From an uncultured Verrucomicrobia subdivision 3 bacterium (GTDB lineage: Bacteria; Verrucomicrobiota; Verrucomicrobiae; Limisphaerales; UBA11358): a stretch of DNA of 41,563 nucleotides. The notes beneath the pieces are model-generated. The model saw only the letters and a program-made list of their open reading frames with translations. It did no database searches and was not told where the DNA came from. The stretch lies in the NCBI GenBank assembly GCA_903847285.1, contig CAINDH010000163.1, positions 1 to 41,563 on the forward strand, written 5' to 3'. Below are positions 9,081-17,121 of this stretch, piece after piece (positions within the stretch are counted from its first letter, which is position 1; each line of letters starts with the position of its first letter). The position numbers were made by a program, and so were the translations under genes.

Positions 9081-9838
9081 TGCGCGAGCGCCGGATAATC
9101 GCCCACAAAAAACTCCTCGAGCCGCGACTGGATTTTATCGGCGTCAAATTCAGAATGGCCGAACAATTCCTCATGACGGCCAACGAACAACTTCCACGGC
9201 TGGGCAGCAATCAACTCCCGGATGTTTTGGTTATGTCCGTAACTATTTCTTACCCGCGCCGTGAACGGTGCAAGGTTCAAAAATAAATCAACGGTGATGA
9301 TGAACAGGCCACCCGGTTTGAGGCTGCGAAAGGCGTGCGACATGACATTCGCCGCGTCCACTGGCGGCAGGTGCTCAATGACGCTGATGGAAAAGGCACG
9401 GTCGAATTCGTTTTCCGCCAGCGCCGCTTTCTCAATCGTTGTGTTGCGCAACTCTACGTCCGTGCCAAAAACTCGGTTTAAGCGCGCGATGGAGATCGCA
9501 TCGCAATGCCAGCCCACTCCAGCCGCTTCCATGCCGGGGTCCACGTTCACAACCTTGCAGCCTGCCTGCGCCAAGGTGAATTGCAATCCCGCCAGTCCGC
9601 CGCCGATCTCCAGCGTCTTCATGCCGGGCTGAATTTTTGCCACGTCAAACGACCACGGATACTCGAATGCACGAATGGTGTTGTTTGGTTGCACGGAGAA
9701 CGGCCCCTGCCCTCGCAACCAAGAATCCGGCAGCCATTGTTTACGGAACCGTCCGAAGCGAATGGGATGACCATGTGGTGCACCGTGCGCGGAATTCCAC
9801 TGCTGATACATCTCCGGTAATTTTTTCGGCGCAATCAT
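9053..9838 (-). CDS. SAM-dependent methyltransferase, class I
   Basis: This 261-residue protein has a Rossmann methyltransferase core. Motif I is LEIGGGLAGLQFTLAQAG, the acidic end of strand two is VNVDPGMEA, FDRAFSISVIEHLPP is the motif IV region, and LKPGGLFIITVD is the usual post-core strand. In a glycan cluster it probably methylates a sugar hydroxyl, carboxyl or terminal residue. Methylation by proteins next to a Wzm/Wzt-type ABC exporter often caps chains, but that role is inference. It starts 16 bases after the ABC ATPase stop. Confidence 0.8.
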   Translation of the reverse strand: MIAPKKLPEMYQQWNSAHGAPHGHPIRFGRFRKQWLPDSWLRGQGPFSVQPNNTIRAFEYPWSFDVAKIQPGMKTLEIGGGLAGLQFTLAQAGCKVVNVDPGMEAAGVGWHCDAISIARLNRVFGTDVELRNTTIEKAALAENEFDRAFSISVIEHLPPVDAANVMSHAFRSLKPGGLFIITVDLFLNLAPFTARVRNSYGHNQNIRELIAAQPWKLFVGRHEELFGHSEFDADKIQSRLEEFFVGDYPALAQCFVLQKPA

Positions 9839-9853
9839 GAAAAGCTTTGCACC

Positions 9854-11122
9854 TCAAACGCCGGCGGCATCGTGCTTATCCGTCCAGTCGAGGATCGGCT
9901 CAACGATACCCGCACGCTCATCAAAAAACACCGAGCGCAAACTGCCCGTGTCTTCGATGCGAAACGAAAGTGTGTCCAACGCGTCGTAGGTTTGGAAGTG
10001 CGGCTGGTGGCAGGTTACACGCAAATAGTAAGTATCCGGCGCGAGAAAATTTCCCGGCACAGTGATCCGGTAAGTGTGGCGACCAGAAACGATCGGCTGG
10101 TATTCGCGCGCCTTGTCCGCGTTGGCCGTCGTGAAAATCGCTACGCCCTCCTTATTCATCACGCTCACGGCGACCTGCCCTTTGTTGAACGTGCCGTTGG
10201 AACGGACCTTCAATTCAATCGTGAAACCTTCCGCACAATCCAAATGTCCGGCAGGTTGGTTGTCGTGGTTCAAGATGCTTGCGGACTCGGCATAGATGCC
10301 GTCCTTCGTCGGCGCGGGTGAGTTGCGCAGCCAGAAGCCTTCATGCTCCGCGCCAGCCGCGAGATAAGTATCCACCACCTCGCCGATGCTGCCGGTCTTC
10401 ACGACCTGGCCTTGATTGAGCAAGATGCCCTTCGTGCAGAGCTGGCGCATCACCGCCATGTTGTGCGATACAAACAAAACGGTGCGTCCTCCGCGCGCGA
10501 CCTCATCCATTTTGCCGAGACATTTTTTTTGGAATGACGAATCACCGACCGCCAACACTTCGTCCACGATCAGAATTTCCGGTTCCAGATGCGCGGCCAC
10601 AGCGAACGCCAGCCGCACGAACATCCCGGAAGAATATCGTTTCACCGGCGTGTCTAAAAAATTTTCAATCTCGGAGAACGCCACGATTTCATCGAACTTC
10701 TTTTTGATCTCAACCTTAGTCATACCGAGGATGGCACCGTTGAGAAAAATATTTTCGCGCCCGCTCAAGTCGCCGTGAAAACCGGTGCCGACTTCGAGCA
10801 AACTGGCAACGCGACCTTCAATCTCGATGCGACCGGTCGTTGGCTCGGTGATGCGGCTCAAGACTTTCAACAGCGTGGATTTACCCGCGCCATTGCGGCC
10901 GATAATGCCCACCACCTCGCCTTGCTTGACGGAAAATGAAACATCCTTGAGCGCCCAGAATTCCTCGGAGCGGCGACTTTGTTCGCGGCGCTCCCGCAGC
11001 CAGCGCGCAGGGTTGCGAAAGACAGTTTCCAGAATGTGCCGCACGCCGTCGCCCGACGCACCGGCGTGGCCGATGACGTAGCGCTTGGAAACATTTTCAG
11101 CGGTGATGATGGAGTTGCTCAT
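9854..11122 (-). CDS. Polysaccharide ABC exporter ATPase with C-terminal glycan-binding domain (Wzt-like)
   Basis: This 422-residue protein carries Walker A (GRNGAGKST, about 75-83), the signature YSSGMFVRLAFA (about 163-174) and Walker B ILIVDEVLAVGD (about 183-194), then a His switch in LFVSHN. This is the TagH/Wzt branch of ABC ATPases. Residues from about 260 form an extra beta-rich domain like Wzt C-terminal domains, which in known systems recognise the modified end of the glycan before export. An in-frame upstream start at 11266 would run 133 bases into the permease gene, so I use the ATG of MSNSIIT, eleven bases after the permease stop. Confidence 0.9.
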   Translation of the reverse strand: MSNSIITAENVSKRYVIGHAGASGDGVRHILETVFRNPARWLRERREQSRRSEEFWALKDVSFSVKQGEVVGIIGRNGAGKSTLLKVLSRITEPTTGRIEIEGRVASLLEVGTGFHGDLSGRENIFLNGAILGMTKVEIKKKFDEIVAFSEIENFLDTPVKRYSSGMFVRLAFAVAAHLEPEILIVDEVLAVGDSSFQKKCLGKMDEVARGGRTVLFVSHNMAVMRQLCTKGILLNQGQVVKTGSIGEVVDTYLAAGAEHEGFWLRNSPAPTKDGIYAESASILNHDNQPAGHLDCAEGFTIELKVRSNGTFNKGQVAVSVMNKEGVAIFTTANADKAREYQPIVSGRHTYRITVPGNFLAPDTYYLRVTCHQPHFQTYDALDTLSFRIEDTGSLRSVFFDERAGIVEPILDWTDKHDAAGV

Positions 11123-11133
11123 CGAAAAAATAA

Positions 11134-11979
11134 TCAGATCATGTCCGCGAAACTGCGTTCCGTCTTGCGGAAATACGCCACGCCCGTCCACATCAGCACC
11201 GTCACGCCGGCGATGGAAGCCGCGAGGCCAGGCAGATAAATTCCGTGGTCGCCGCCCAACATACACCAGCGGTAGCCGTCAATGATGCCCACGACCGGGT
11301 TCAATGAATAAAGAAACCGGGCGGGGATGCCTATCCCATGCCAGAGATAATATTCAGGAACGCGTGCAGTCATGGTGAGGACCGGACACGCATACAGACC
11401 AAATTGCACCGCGAACGGCACGATGAAACGGAAGTCCCGATACTTTACCATCAACGCCGCAATCCAAAGTCCGGCACCTAATGACGCACCTAAAGTCAGC
11501 AGCACAAACAGCGGCAGCAAAAAAACATTCATCGGCGGCACAAACCGAAACCAGAACAGCAGCAACACCGCGAACGCCGACGCGATGAGAAAATCCACGA
11601 AGCTCGTGATGACGCTGCTGGCCGGCACGACGAGGCGCGGGAAATAAACTTTGGAGATGAGGTTGGAATTATTCACCAGACTGTTGCCGCTTTCTGAAAG
11701 CGCGGTGGAAAAAAACTGCCAAGGCAACATTCCACAAATCAAAAAAAGCGGCGCCGGCGAGTCGCCACCTTTCAAGCCAGCAATCTTCATGGTCATCAGC
11801 AGCGCCAGCATGGTCAGGGCTGGCCGCAACAGAGACCACGCCACGCCGACCGCCGTCTGTTTGTAACGGATAAGCAAATCGCGCCACGCAAGGAACACGA
11901 ACAGTTCGCGGTAACGCCACAGGTCGCGCCAATATTGGCGCTCCGAGCGTCCAGCCTCGATGATGAGTCGTTGTGCCAT
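11134..11979 (-). CDS. Polysaccharide ABC exporter permease (Wzm/TagG-like)
   Basis: The product has 281 residues, with the ABC-2 permease layout. An N-terminal amphipathic part contains LFVFLAWRDLLIRYKQT, a hallmark of the Wzm/TagG group, followed by about six membrane segments and the LFLICGMLPWQFFSTALSE region. It pairs with the ATPase that begins eleven bases downstream to move a lipid-linked glycan across the inner membrane. Longer in-frame starts reach into the upstream glycosyltransferase gene. The ATG of MAQRLII at 11979, four bases after that gene's stop, is preferred. Confidence 0.9.
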   Translation of the reverse strand: MAQRLIIEAGRSERQYWRDLWRYRELFVFLAWRDLLIRYKQTAVGVAWSLLRPALTMLALLMTMKIAGLKGGDSPAPLFLICGMLPWQFFSTALSESGNSLVNNSNLISKVYFPRLVVPASSVITSFVDFLIASAFAVLLLFWFRFVPPMNVFLLPLFVLLTLGASLGAGLWIAALMVKYRDFRFIVPFAVQFGLYACPVLTMTARVPEYYLWHGIGIPARFLYSLNPVVGIIDGYRWCMLGGDHGIYLPGLAASIAGVTVLMWTGVAYFRKTERSFADMI

Positions 11980-11983
11980 AAAA

Positions 11984-12985
11984 TTATTTTCCCAACTTAA
12001 ATTTGGTCCAATCCACTGCGCGGACCACCGCCGTCTTGCAGTTCGGCAAAAACCCCTGCATGCGCGCTGCGAACAGGTAGCCAAAACATTTCTCCAGCAC
12101 CGCATACTTCGGACGCACATGGGGCAAATCTAGTTTGCCGCCAAGCGAAGCTGCCAGTTCCTGCGCTGCCGTCACCAAGTCAGGACGCGCCGGATAAAAA
12201 CAATGCAACCAGTTTCCCAAATACGTTACCGCGGCGCGACGAACGCGCTCCGAATCGTCCAGCGATCGAAGATAGCGGATGTGCGCCTGCATGGACAGCC
12301 ACAACGACTCCAATTTTTTGTCCGAACGCCCCACGTTGCTCAAGCTACCGAACCCAGACATGCGGTAAAAAAATTTCTCACCCGGCACGAATTGCACTCC
12401 ATGACTCGCCAACAGCACGCGGCAAAAATATTCTCCGTCGTCATCTAGCGATAGTTTCTCATTCCACGGCCCGGCGGCCTCGGATAATTCCCGACTAACG
12501 AGCCAGACGGACAGCGGCAAAAATAAATTCCGCTCGAGCTTGAGCGTGAGCCATTCCGCCGCCGACAAATCAGCCCACAACGCATTCGGGCTGCTCTGCG
12601 CCGCGTGAGCACGAAATAAGAAACGCCCCCAGCCGCCGGAGTAAAGCACACGTCGGTCAGTTTTTTTTCCCGCCAGCACCATCTGTCGCTCGATTTTGTC
12701 CGGCGCTAGCAAATCATCGGCGTCAAGCCACTGGATGAATTCACCTTGGCAAAGTTTGAAAGCGTGGTTGCGCGCGGCGGACGCGCCGGAATTTTTCTGC
12801 GTCGCCACTTTCACGCCAGCGGACTCAAACGACCTCGCCAACGCCAGCGTGCCATCGCGCGAACCATCGTCCACCACAATGATTTCCTTGTTCACCCACG
12901 TCTGCGCTAACGCCGAGCGCAATGTATCCGCCAGCCACTTCTCGGAGTTGTAAGCCGGAATCAATATGGAAACGAGGGGTTTCAT
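11984..12985 (-). CDS. Glycosyltransferase family 2
   Basis: This 333-residue GT-A enzyme opens with PLVSILIPAYNSEKWL, then IIVVDDGSRDGTL, NSGASAARNHAF and IQWLDADDLLAPDKIERQ, all standard GT2 sequence. The start is set at the Met of MKPLVSI, one base after the upstream GT4 stop; an in-frame Met 204 bases earlier would lie entirely inside the GT4 gene. The C-terminal third has LHCFYPARPDLV and no further recognised domain. It lies between another glycosyltransferase and the ABC exporter, consistent with late steps of repeat-unit assembly. Confidence 0.88.
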   Translation of the reverse strand: MKPLVSILIPAYNSEKWLADTLRSALAQTWVNKEIIVVDDGSRDGTLALARSFESAGVKVATQKNSGASAARNHAFKLCQGEFIQWLDADDLLAPDKIERQMVLAGKKTDRRVLYSGGWGRFLFRAHAAQSSPNALWADLSAAEWLTLKLERNLFLPLSVWLVSRELSEAAGPWNEKLSLDDDGEYFCRVLLASHGVQFVPGEKFFYRMSGFGSLSNVGRSDKKLESLWLSMQAHIRYLRSLDDSERVRRAAVTYLGNWLHCFYPARPDLVTAAQELAASLGGKLDLPHVRPKYAVLEKCFGYLFAARMQGFLPNCKTAVVRAVDWTKFKLGK

Positions 12986-12986
12986 T

Positions 12987-14168
12987 TCACGGATACAATT
13001 TAGAATAAACTTCAGTGGTAACCCGCGCGACCTTGCTCCAAGAATTATTTTCCAGAACGTGCTCGCGGATTTCCCGACGCGACTGCTGGTGATGGCGGTA
13101 AATATCACCGGCAAAAAACTTCTCAATCGTTTGCGCCAGCGCATGCGCATCGCGCGGCGGAAAAATAAATCCGGTTTTGCCTTCGACAACGTCTTCTTTC
13201 AAAGAGCCGACGTCCGACGCGATGACGGGAATGCCAAAGCTCATGCCCATGATGAGCACACCACTCTGAAAAATCAGCGTGTAAGGTTGCACGAGCACGT
13301 CACCCGCCTTGAGATAAACCTCGATCTGTTCATCATCAATGTATTCGATGTGCTGCTGCACGCGGTCAGCTACCCCGCTCTCTGCAATCTGTTTTTTGAT
13401 TCCCGCCCAGTATTCCGGGACACCTTTTGGCGAACCGGCGACGATGAGGCGATAACTGGTATCCCGCTTCGCGAGTTCAGCAAACGCCGACACCAGGAAT
13501 TCCAGCCCCTTGTAAGCCGTAATATTGCCGAAGAATAAAACCGCTTTCTCATCCGGCTTCAATCCAAGTTTCTGCTTGGCCTCCGCGCACGTCAGCGCCG
13601 TGTTCGGCACGTTGCTGTAAAAACCCAACGGGATGATACTAACCCGCTCCGACGCGACACCGAAATCATCCACCAGTTCTGCCTTCATCCTTTGCGTATG
13701 AACAAACAGATGCGAGCAAAGTCGGTATTGGATTTTCAGCGTCAGCAGGTTCAGAAATGAATCGCAATTGTCGCGCGCTCCTGCATTGACGTTGTGCGCT
13801 GTGAAAACGATTTTCTTCCCGAGCAGCCGATAGAACAACATCAACAGAGTGCGGTCAAAGAATTCAAACTTGTTGTTCCAGAGGATATGGAAAATCTTTG
13901 GCTTCGCAGTCGCGGCGTAAGCGATGAGCTTCCAGTAATACACCAACACGCGCGCCATTTTTTTTGCGAACCCAACATTCACGCTTTGGTCGCCGCGTAA
14001 ATTGTAGAACTTCACGAGCGGCGTGCCGCGCAACTCCGGCACATCCATGTCATCGCCGCCGATAAAGTCATAGCGCACGCCCGCCGCCAGCAAAGCCGCC
14101 GCTAGACCGGTGGAGTAATGCTTGTCCTTGCCCGCCGTAATCAGGCTGATGTGTGGCGCAGGATTCAT
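12987..14168 (-). CDS. Glycosyltransferase family 4 (GT-B)
   Basis: This 393-residue GT-B enzyme shows FTAHNVNAGARD in the N-terminal domain. In the C-terminal donor-binding domain it has AVLFFGNITAYKGLEFLVSA and the family-4 acidic motif region GVLIMGMSFGIPVIASDVGS, followed by EGKTGFIFPP. The start at 14168 leaves one base after the upstream asparagine-synthase-like stop, as for its neighbours. It should transfer a sugar in the cytoplasm to the growing lipid-linked chain; the sugar cannot be predicted. Confidence 0.87.
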   Translation of the reverse strand: MNPAPHISLITAGKDKHYSTGLAAALLAAGVRYDFIGGDDMDVPELRGTPLVKFYNLRGDQSVNVGFAKKMARVLVYYWKLIAYAATAKPKIFHILWNNKFEFFDRTLLMLFYRLLGKKIVFTAHNVNAGARDNCDSFLNLLTLKIQYRLCSHLFVHTQRMKAELVDDFGVASERVSIIPLGFYSNVPNTALTCAEAKQKLGLKPDEKAVLFFGNITAYKGLEFLVSAFAELAKRDTSYRLIVAGSPKGVPEYWAGIKKQIAESGVADRVQQHIEYIDDEQIEVYLKAGDVLVQPYTLIFQSGVLIMGMSFGIPVIASDVGSLKEDVVEGKTGFIFPPRDAHALAQTIEKFFAGDIYRHHQQSRREIREHVLENNSWSKVARVTTEVYSKLYP

Positions 14169-14169
14169 T

Positions 14170-15999
14170 TCAATTTTCCAGTCGACGCGGCAAATCACGG
14201 AACAGGGTGCGCTCAACCGCTTCCATCGTCAGCAAGTAGTGCAGCTCCTGGCAAAAGTTTTCCTGACCACTGATGTGTCGCTGCGCCATCGTGCCAAGGA
14301 ATTCGCTGTTCCAAAATCTCCCGCCGCGCGCCCGCTCCACGCCGTCGCGCACGTAAGACGACAATTCCTTTTGAAACCAAGTGCTGTATTTCAAAAATTT
14401 ATGTAGTCCGGCCACGCCGATCAGCTTGCAGGCGGGTTGATAAATCGGATTCAACACGCCGAGCTTGCGCGGCAAGCCAAAGTTGCTGTGGTAATCCAAT
14501 TTGAAGGTGACCTCGGCAAATACGCGCCGCGCCATGATGTCCAACCCGCGACGGTCGCTGATGAATCCACGATCGGTCGGAATCTGATCAAGTGCCGGAC
14601 TGACGCCCTTCACAAAACGCATCGTTGGCAGCGAAGATTTTTTGATGCTGGCCGGACATTGATACGACAACGCCACGAGTTCGTTGTCGAGATACGGCGT
14701 GCGGAAACTGATTTGCGACCGACCGGCGGCAAGATTGCCAAACAAGTTCCACGGGATTTCCTTGAATGCCGCAAAGGTGTCGGGATTTTTTCTCTCCTGC
14801 GCGAACCGCACCTCGGCGGCTTTGATGGCGGGGAAAAATTGGCTGTTGAAAATTTGCGGCTTCACCCCCATCGGCTTGAACGTAGAGATGGCGCGGAGAA
14901 TTTCGCTGCCATAGTTTCCCGTCAAGCGCATCGCCGCCAACGGGCGCGCCTGTTGGTGAAAATATATTTCGTGCGCGCCAAAAATTCCCGAAGTGCCGTC
15001 GGTGACGAAGACCGTTTTGTCCGCCTGCGCCGCGAAGTCAGAGAAAAAAACGGCATTCAACCGGAATAAATAATGTTCCAACCCAAGCGACTTCGCGACT
15101 TTCTCGGCGACGCGATCATCCATCGTGCGGCCAGCGGGACCGGTGAACGTGTAGCAAATCTGGTTTTGATTTCCCGGCGGACGACAAGCCATCACCATGC
15201 GCGTATCTAGCCCGCCCGTCAGCGCGACGCCGACTTTGGCATCATGCTCAAAATACTTTGGCGCAATTTTTAGGAAGGTCTCACGCAACGTGTTTTCATA
15301 TACTTCCTCGGACAGCTTCGGCAATGATTCCCAGGTGGCAGGAGAAAAATAACTTTCCCGTCGAACACCACCGTTCTCAAACGTCCATATCGCCGCGCCA
15401 GGCAGCCGCTCAATGCCGCGAAATAAAGTGCGTGTGCCGAGCGGACAATTGACGGCGAGAAATTCCGCCACGCCCGCCTCATCAAACTCGCGCAATTCCG
15501 GCAGCACGCGCAGTAGCGCCTTAACTTCGCTGGCGAAATAGAAAGCATCCGCTGTCTCGTGCCAGTAGATTCGCTCCATCGCATACCGGTCGTTGAACAG
15601 GAAAACTTTTTTTCGACGCTGATCAATGAGCAATCCGCTGAACAAGCCGTTCAGCTCGGCAAAAAAGTTTTCGCCGCGTTCCTCGTAGAGGTGCACGAGC
15701 ATCCCCGCGTTGTTCGCGAACTTGTGACCCGCCTGCGTAAGCTGCGCTTTCGCGGCGACGTCCACAAAACATTCGCCGGCGAAAATGAGCGCGATGTCTT
15801 TCGTCTCATTCTGAAAAACCTGTTTGTCCGCGAAAGAATTTTCATGCGCCACCCAGCCGGTGTAGATGCCAAGCTCTGGCGCGCTAAAAGTTCCACTCGC
15901 GTGAAACGGCTCGTGCCGCATCGTGGCGGCCATGGTTTTCACCACGCGCTCGTTTTCGGCACTTGGTCGGCGGCTGATGATTCCGGTGATTCCGGGCAT
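14170..15999 (-). CDS. Asparagine-synthase homologue lacking the glutaminase cysteine
   Basis: This 609-residue protein has an Ntn-hydrolase-like N-terminal half and an ATP-pyrophosphatase C-terminal half. It starts MPGITGI where active asparagine synthetases start MCGI, so the N-terminal nucleophile Cys is absent and glutamine hydrolysis is not expected. The PP-loop is VALTGGLDTRMVMA, a usable variant of SGGLDS. Homologues without the Cys, such as beta-lactam synthetase and lasso peptide cyclases, adenylate a carboxylate and let another amine attack. Here a uronic acid carboxylate is a possible substrate. It lies 22 bases after the tRNA-like gene and is a paralogue of the complete enzyme at 17122-18990. 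Function is inferred only. Confidence 0.8.
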   Translation of the reverse strand: MPGITGIISRRPSAENERVVKTMAATMRHEPFHASGTFSAPELGIYTGWVAHENSFADKQVFQNETKDIALIFAGECFVDVAAKAQLTQAGHKFANNAGMLVHLYEERGENFFAELNGLFSGLLIDQRRKKVFLFNDRYAMERIYWHETADAFYFASEVKALLRVLPELREFDEAGVAEFLAVNCPLGTRTLFRGIERLPGAAIWTFENGGVRRESYFSPATWESLPKLSEEVYENTLRETFLKIAPKYFEHDAKVGVALTGGLDTRMVMACRPPGNQNQICYTFTGPAGRTMDDRVAEKVAKSLGLEHYLFRLNAVFFSDFAAQADKTVFVTDGTSGIFGAHEIYFHQQARPLAAMRLTGNYGSEILRAISTFKPMGVKPQIFNSQFFPAIKAAEVRFAQERKNPDTFAAFKEIPWNLFGNLAAGRSQISFRTPYLDNELVALSYQCPASIKKSSLPTMRFVKGVSPALDQIPTDRGFISDRRGLDIMARRVFAEVTFKLDYHSNFGLPRKLGVLNPIYQPACKLIGVAGLHKFLKYSTWFQKELSSYVRDGVERARGGRFWNSEFLGTMAQRHISGQENFCQELHYLLTMEAVERTLFRDLPRRLEN

Positions 16000-16020
16000 G
16001 AGAAGGTGAGGTTCTGAAAG

Positions 16021-16095
16021 TGGAGCCGGCGGGAGGAATTGAACACTCCATCTGCCAAATACAATTTGGCTGCTCTAGCGTTAAGCTACACCGGC
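16021..16095 (-). tRNA. Divergent tRNA-like gene, anticodon UGU on a glycine-like body
   Basis: The minus strand folds as a 75-base cloverleaf with encoded CCA. The acceptor GCCGGTG/CGCCGGC pairs fully with one G-T, and the discriminator base is T. The D stem is GCTT/GAGC with loop AACGCTA. The anticodon stem GCCAA/TTGGC has loop ATTGTAT, giving anticodon UGU (threonine, ACA), a four-base variable loop, and T loop TTCAATT. The body (TAGCTYAA..TAGAGCAGC, short D loop, T73) looks like tRNA-Gly. Two defects stand out: position 19 is C instead of G, losing the 19-56 elbow pair, and an extra T bulges in the T stem (GGAG-T-G / CCTCC). The anticodon loop bases 32-38 and 33-37 are self-complementary. 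It lies between a FemAB-like gene and an amidotransferase homologue, on the same strand. It could be a pseudo-tRNA or a specialised one. Confidence 0.7.
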
Positions 16096-16142
16096 GACAG
16101 GGTGGAAACTTTAATGGAAAATTTTCAAAGGTAAAGCGTTGT

Positions 16143-17114
16143 TCAATCTTCCTTTTCCTTCACCGGCTCCGCCTGTGCCGGCTTGGTTTTCAGGGCGTAA
16201 ATTTTTTCGCGGATTCGCAAAAGCACTTTCAACACCGGGGCGGGAATCAACCCAACCGCACCGCGATACAACCGCAGCCCAACGTAAATTTTCCCCTTCA
16301 ACGTCAGCGGGATATAGTAGCGCGGAAAATTAATCTGCTCAAACCCGTTGCGGCGCTTGAATTCCACGAGCGTGCTATCCGTCTTGTTGCCATAGACGTA
16401 TTTGTCATAGACAAAATATTTAACCCCTTTCTGTGAACAGATTTTTACAGCTTCAGTCAGGAGCGCATTAAGCGGGCGTTTGTCGTAGTGCGAATTGAAC
16501 GCCAAGATGTGCAGGATGAACGCGATCTGGTCAACGCGCACCATCTTGATAAATCCGATGAGCTCGTTCTCAAAATACGCGGCGACGAAATCACTGCGCT
16601 CCATAAACGTTGCATGCTCGCGTTTTACGGTTTCAAAATCTTTTCCGTAGTGCCAGAACGGCTTGCCCTGCCGCATCGGCGATTCGTTGCAAAGTTTGTG
16701 GATGCCGCGCACCAGTTCATCGTCGTAGGCTGCGAGTTTAACAGTCACGCCGCGCTTAGCGGAGCGACGCGTATTTTTACGCGCCTCTTGCGGTAGCTTC
16801 TCCCACCAAGCATCAAAGTTGGAACAGTCCACCGCCGCGTAGTTGTCCCACTCAAAATGGTGTTTGAACTTTGGCGTGACATCGGGCGGACGCTGGAAAA
16901 AAGTAAGCACATCGGCCTGCAAGCCACTTTTCTTCAGCTCAGTGATGAAGGGGGCGGAATCCGCAACAAGCTCGCCGGGCGCGACAATGTCGTCCTGCAC
17001 TGACGCTTCTTTCACACGTCCAGGGCGCACGATGACCGTGCGTCCGCAAATGTCCGCCGCTGGAACGAGCGTATTTTTTCCGGCCATCCGGATTTCAACC
17101 GATTTCAAAGCCAT
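16143..17114 (-). CDS. FemAB/GNAT-like transferase
   Basis: This 323-residue protein has the FemAB/Acetyltransf_6 pattern: KLPQEARKNTRRSAKRGVTV, then FVAAYFENELIGFIKMV with a tyrosine and acidic surround, and GVKYFVYDKYVYGN in the second half, followed by a basic amphipathic tail. FemAB proteins transfer amino acids from aminoacyl-tRNA to cell-wall precursors, while relatives in exosortase clusters have unknown acceptors. I start at MALKSVEI (17114), seven bases after the upstream amidotransferase stop; a Met at 17144 would overlap it. A tRNA-like gene follows 47 bases downstream. The family match is good, but whether it uses tRNA or acyl-CoA cannot be read. Confidence 0.7.
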   Translation of the reverse strand: MALKSVEIRMAGKNTLVPAADICGRTVIVRPGRVKEASVQDDIVAPGELVADSAPFITELKKSGLQADVLTFFQRPPDVTPKFKHHFEWDNYAAVDCSNFDAWWEKLPQEARKNTRRSAKRGVTVKLAAYDDELVRGIHKLCNESPMRQGKPFWHYGKDFETVKREHATFMERSDFVAAYFENELIGFIKMVRVDQIAFILHILAFNSHYDKRPLNALLTEAVKICSQKGVKYFVYDKYVYGNKTDSTLVEFKRRNGFEQINFPRYYIPLTLKGKIYVGLRLYRGAVGLIPAPVLKVLLRIREKIYALKTKPAQAEPVKEKED

Positions 17115-17121
17115 AAAAAAG

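Noticed and set aside
14437..15069. A 210-codon plus-strand frame opposite the asparagine-synthase homologue
   Set aside because: It is a shadow frame with no recognisable motif and no neighbour on that strand.
16021..16095. Ordinary tRNA-Thr(UGU) for translation
   Set aside because: The acceptor and discriminator are glycine-like, G19 is lost and the T stem has a bulge, so a standard threonine tRNA is not supported without charging data.
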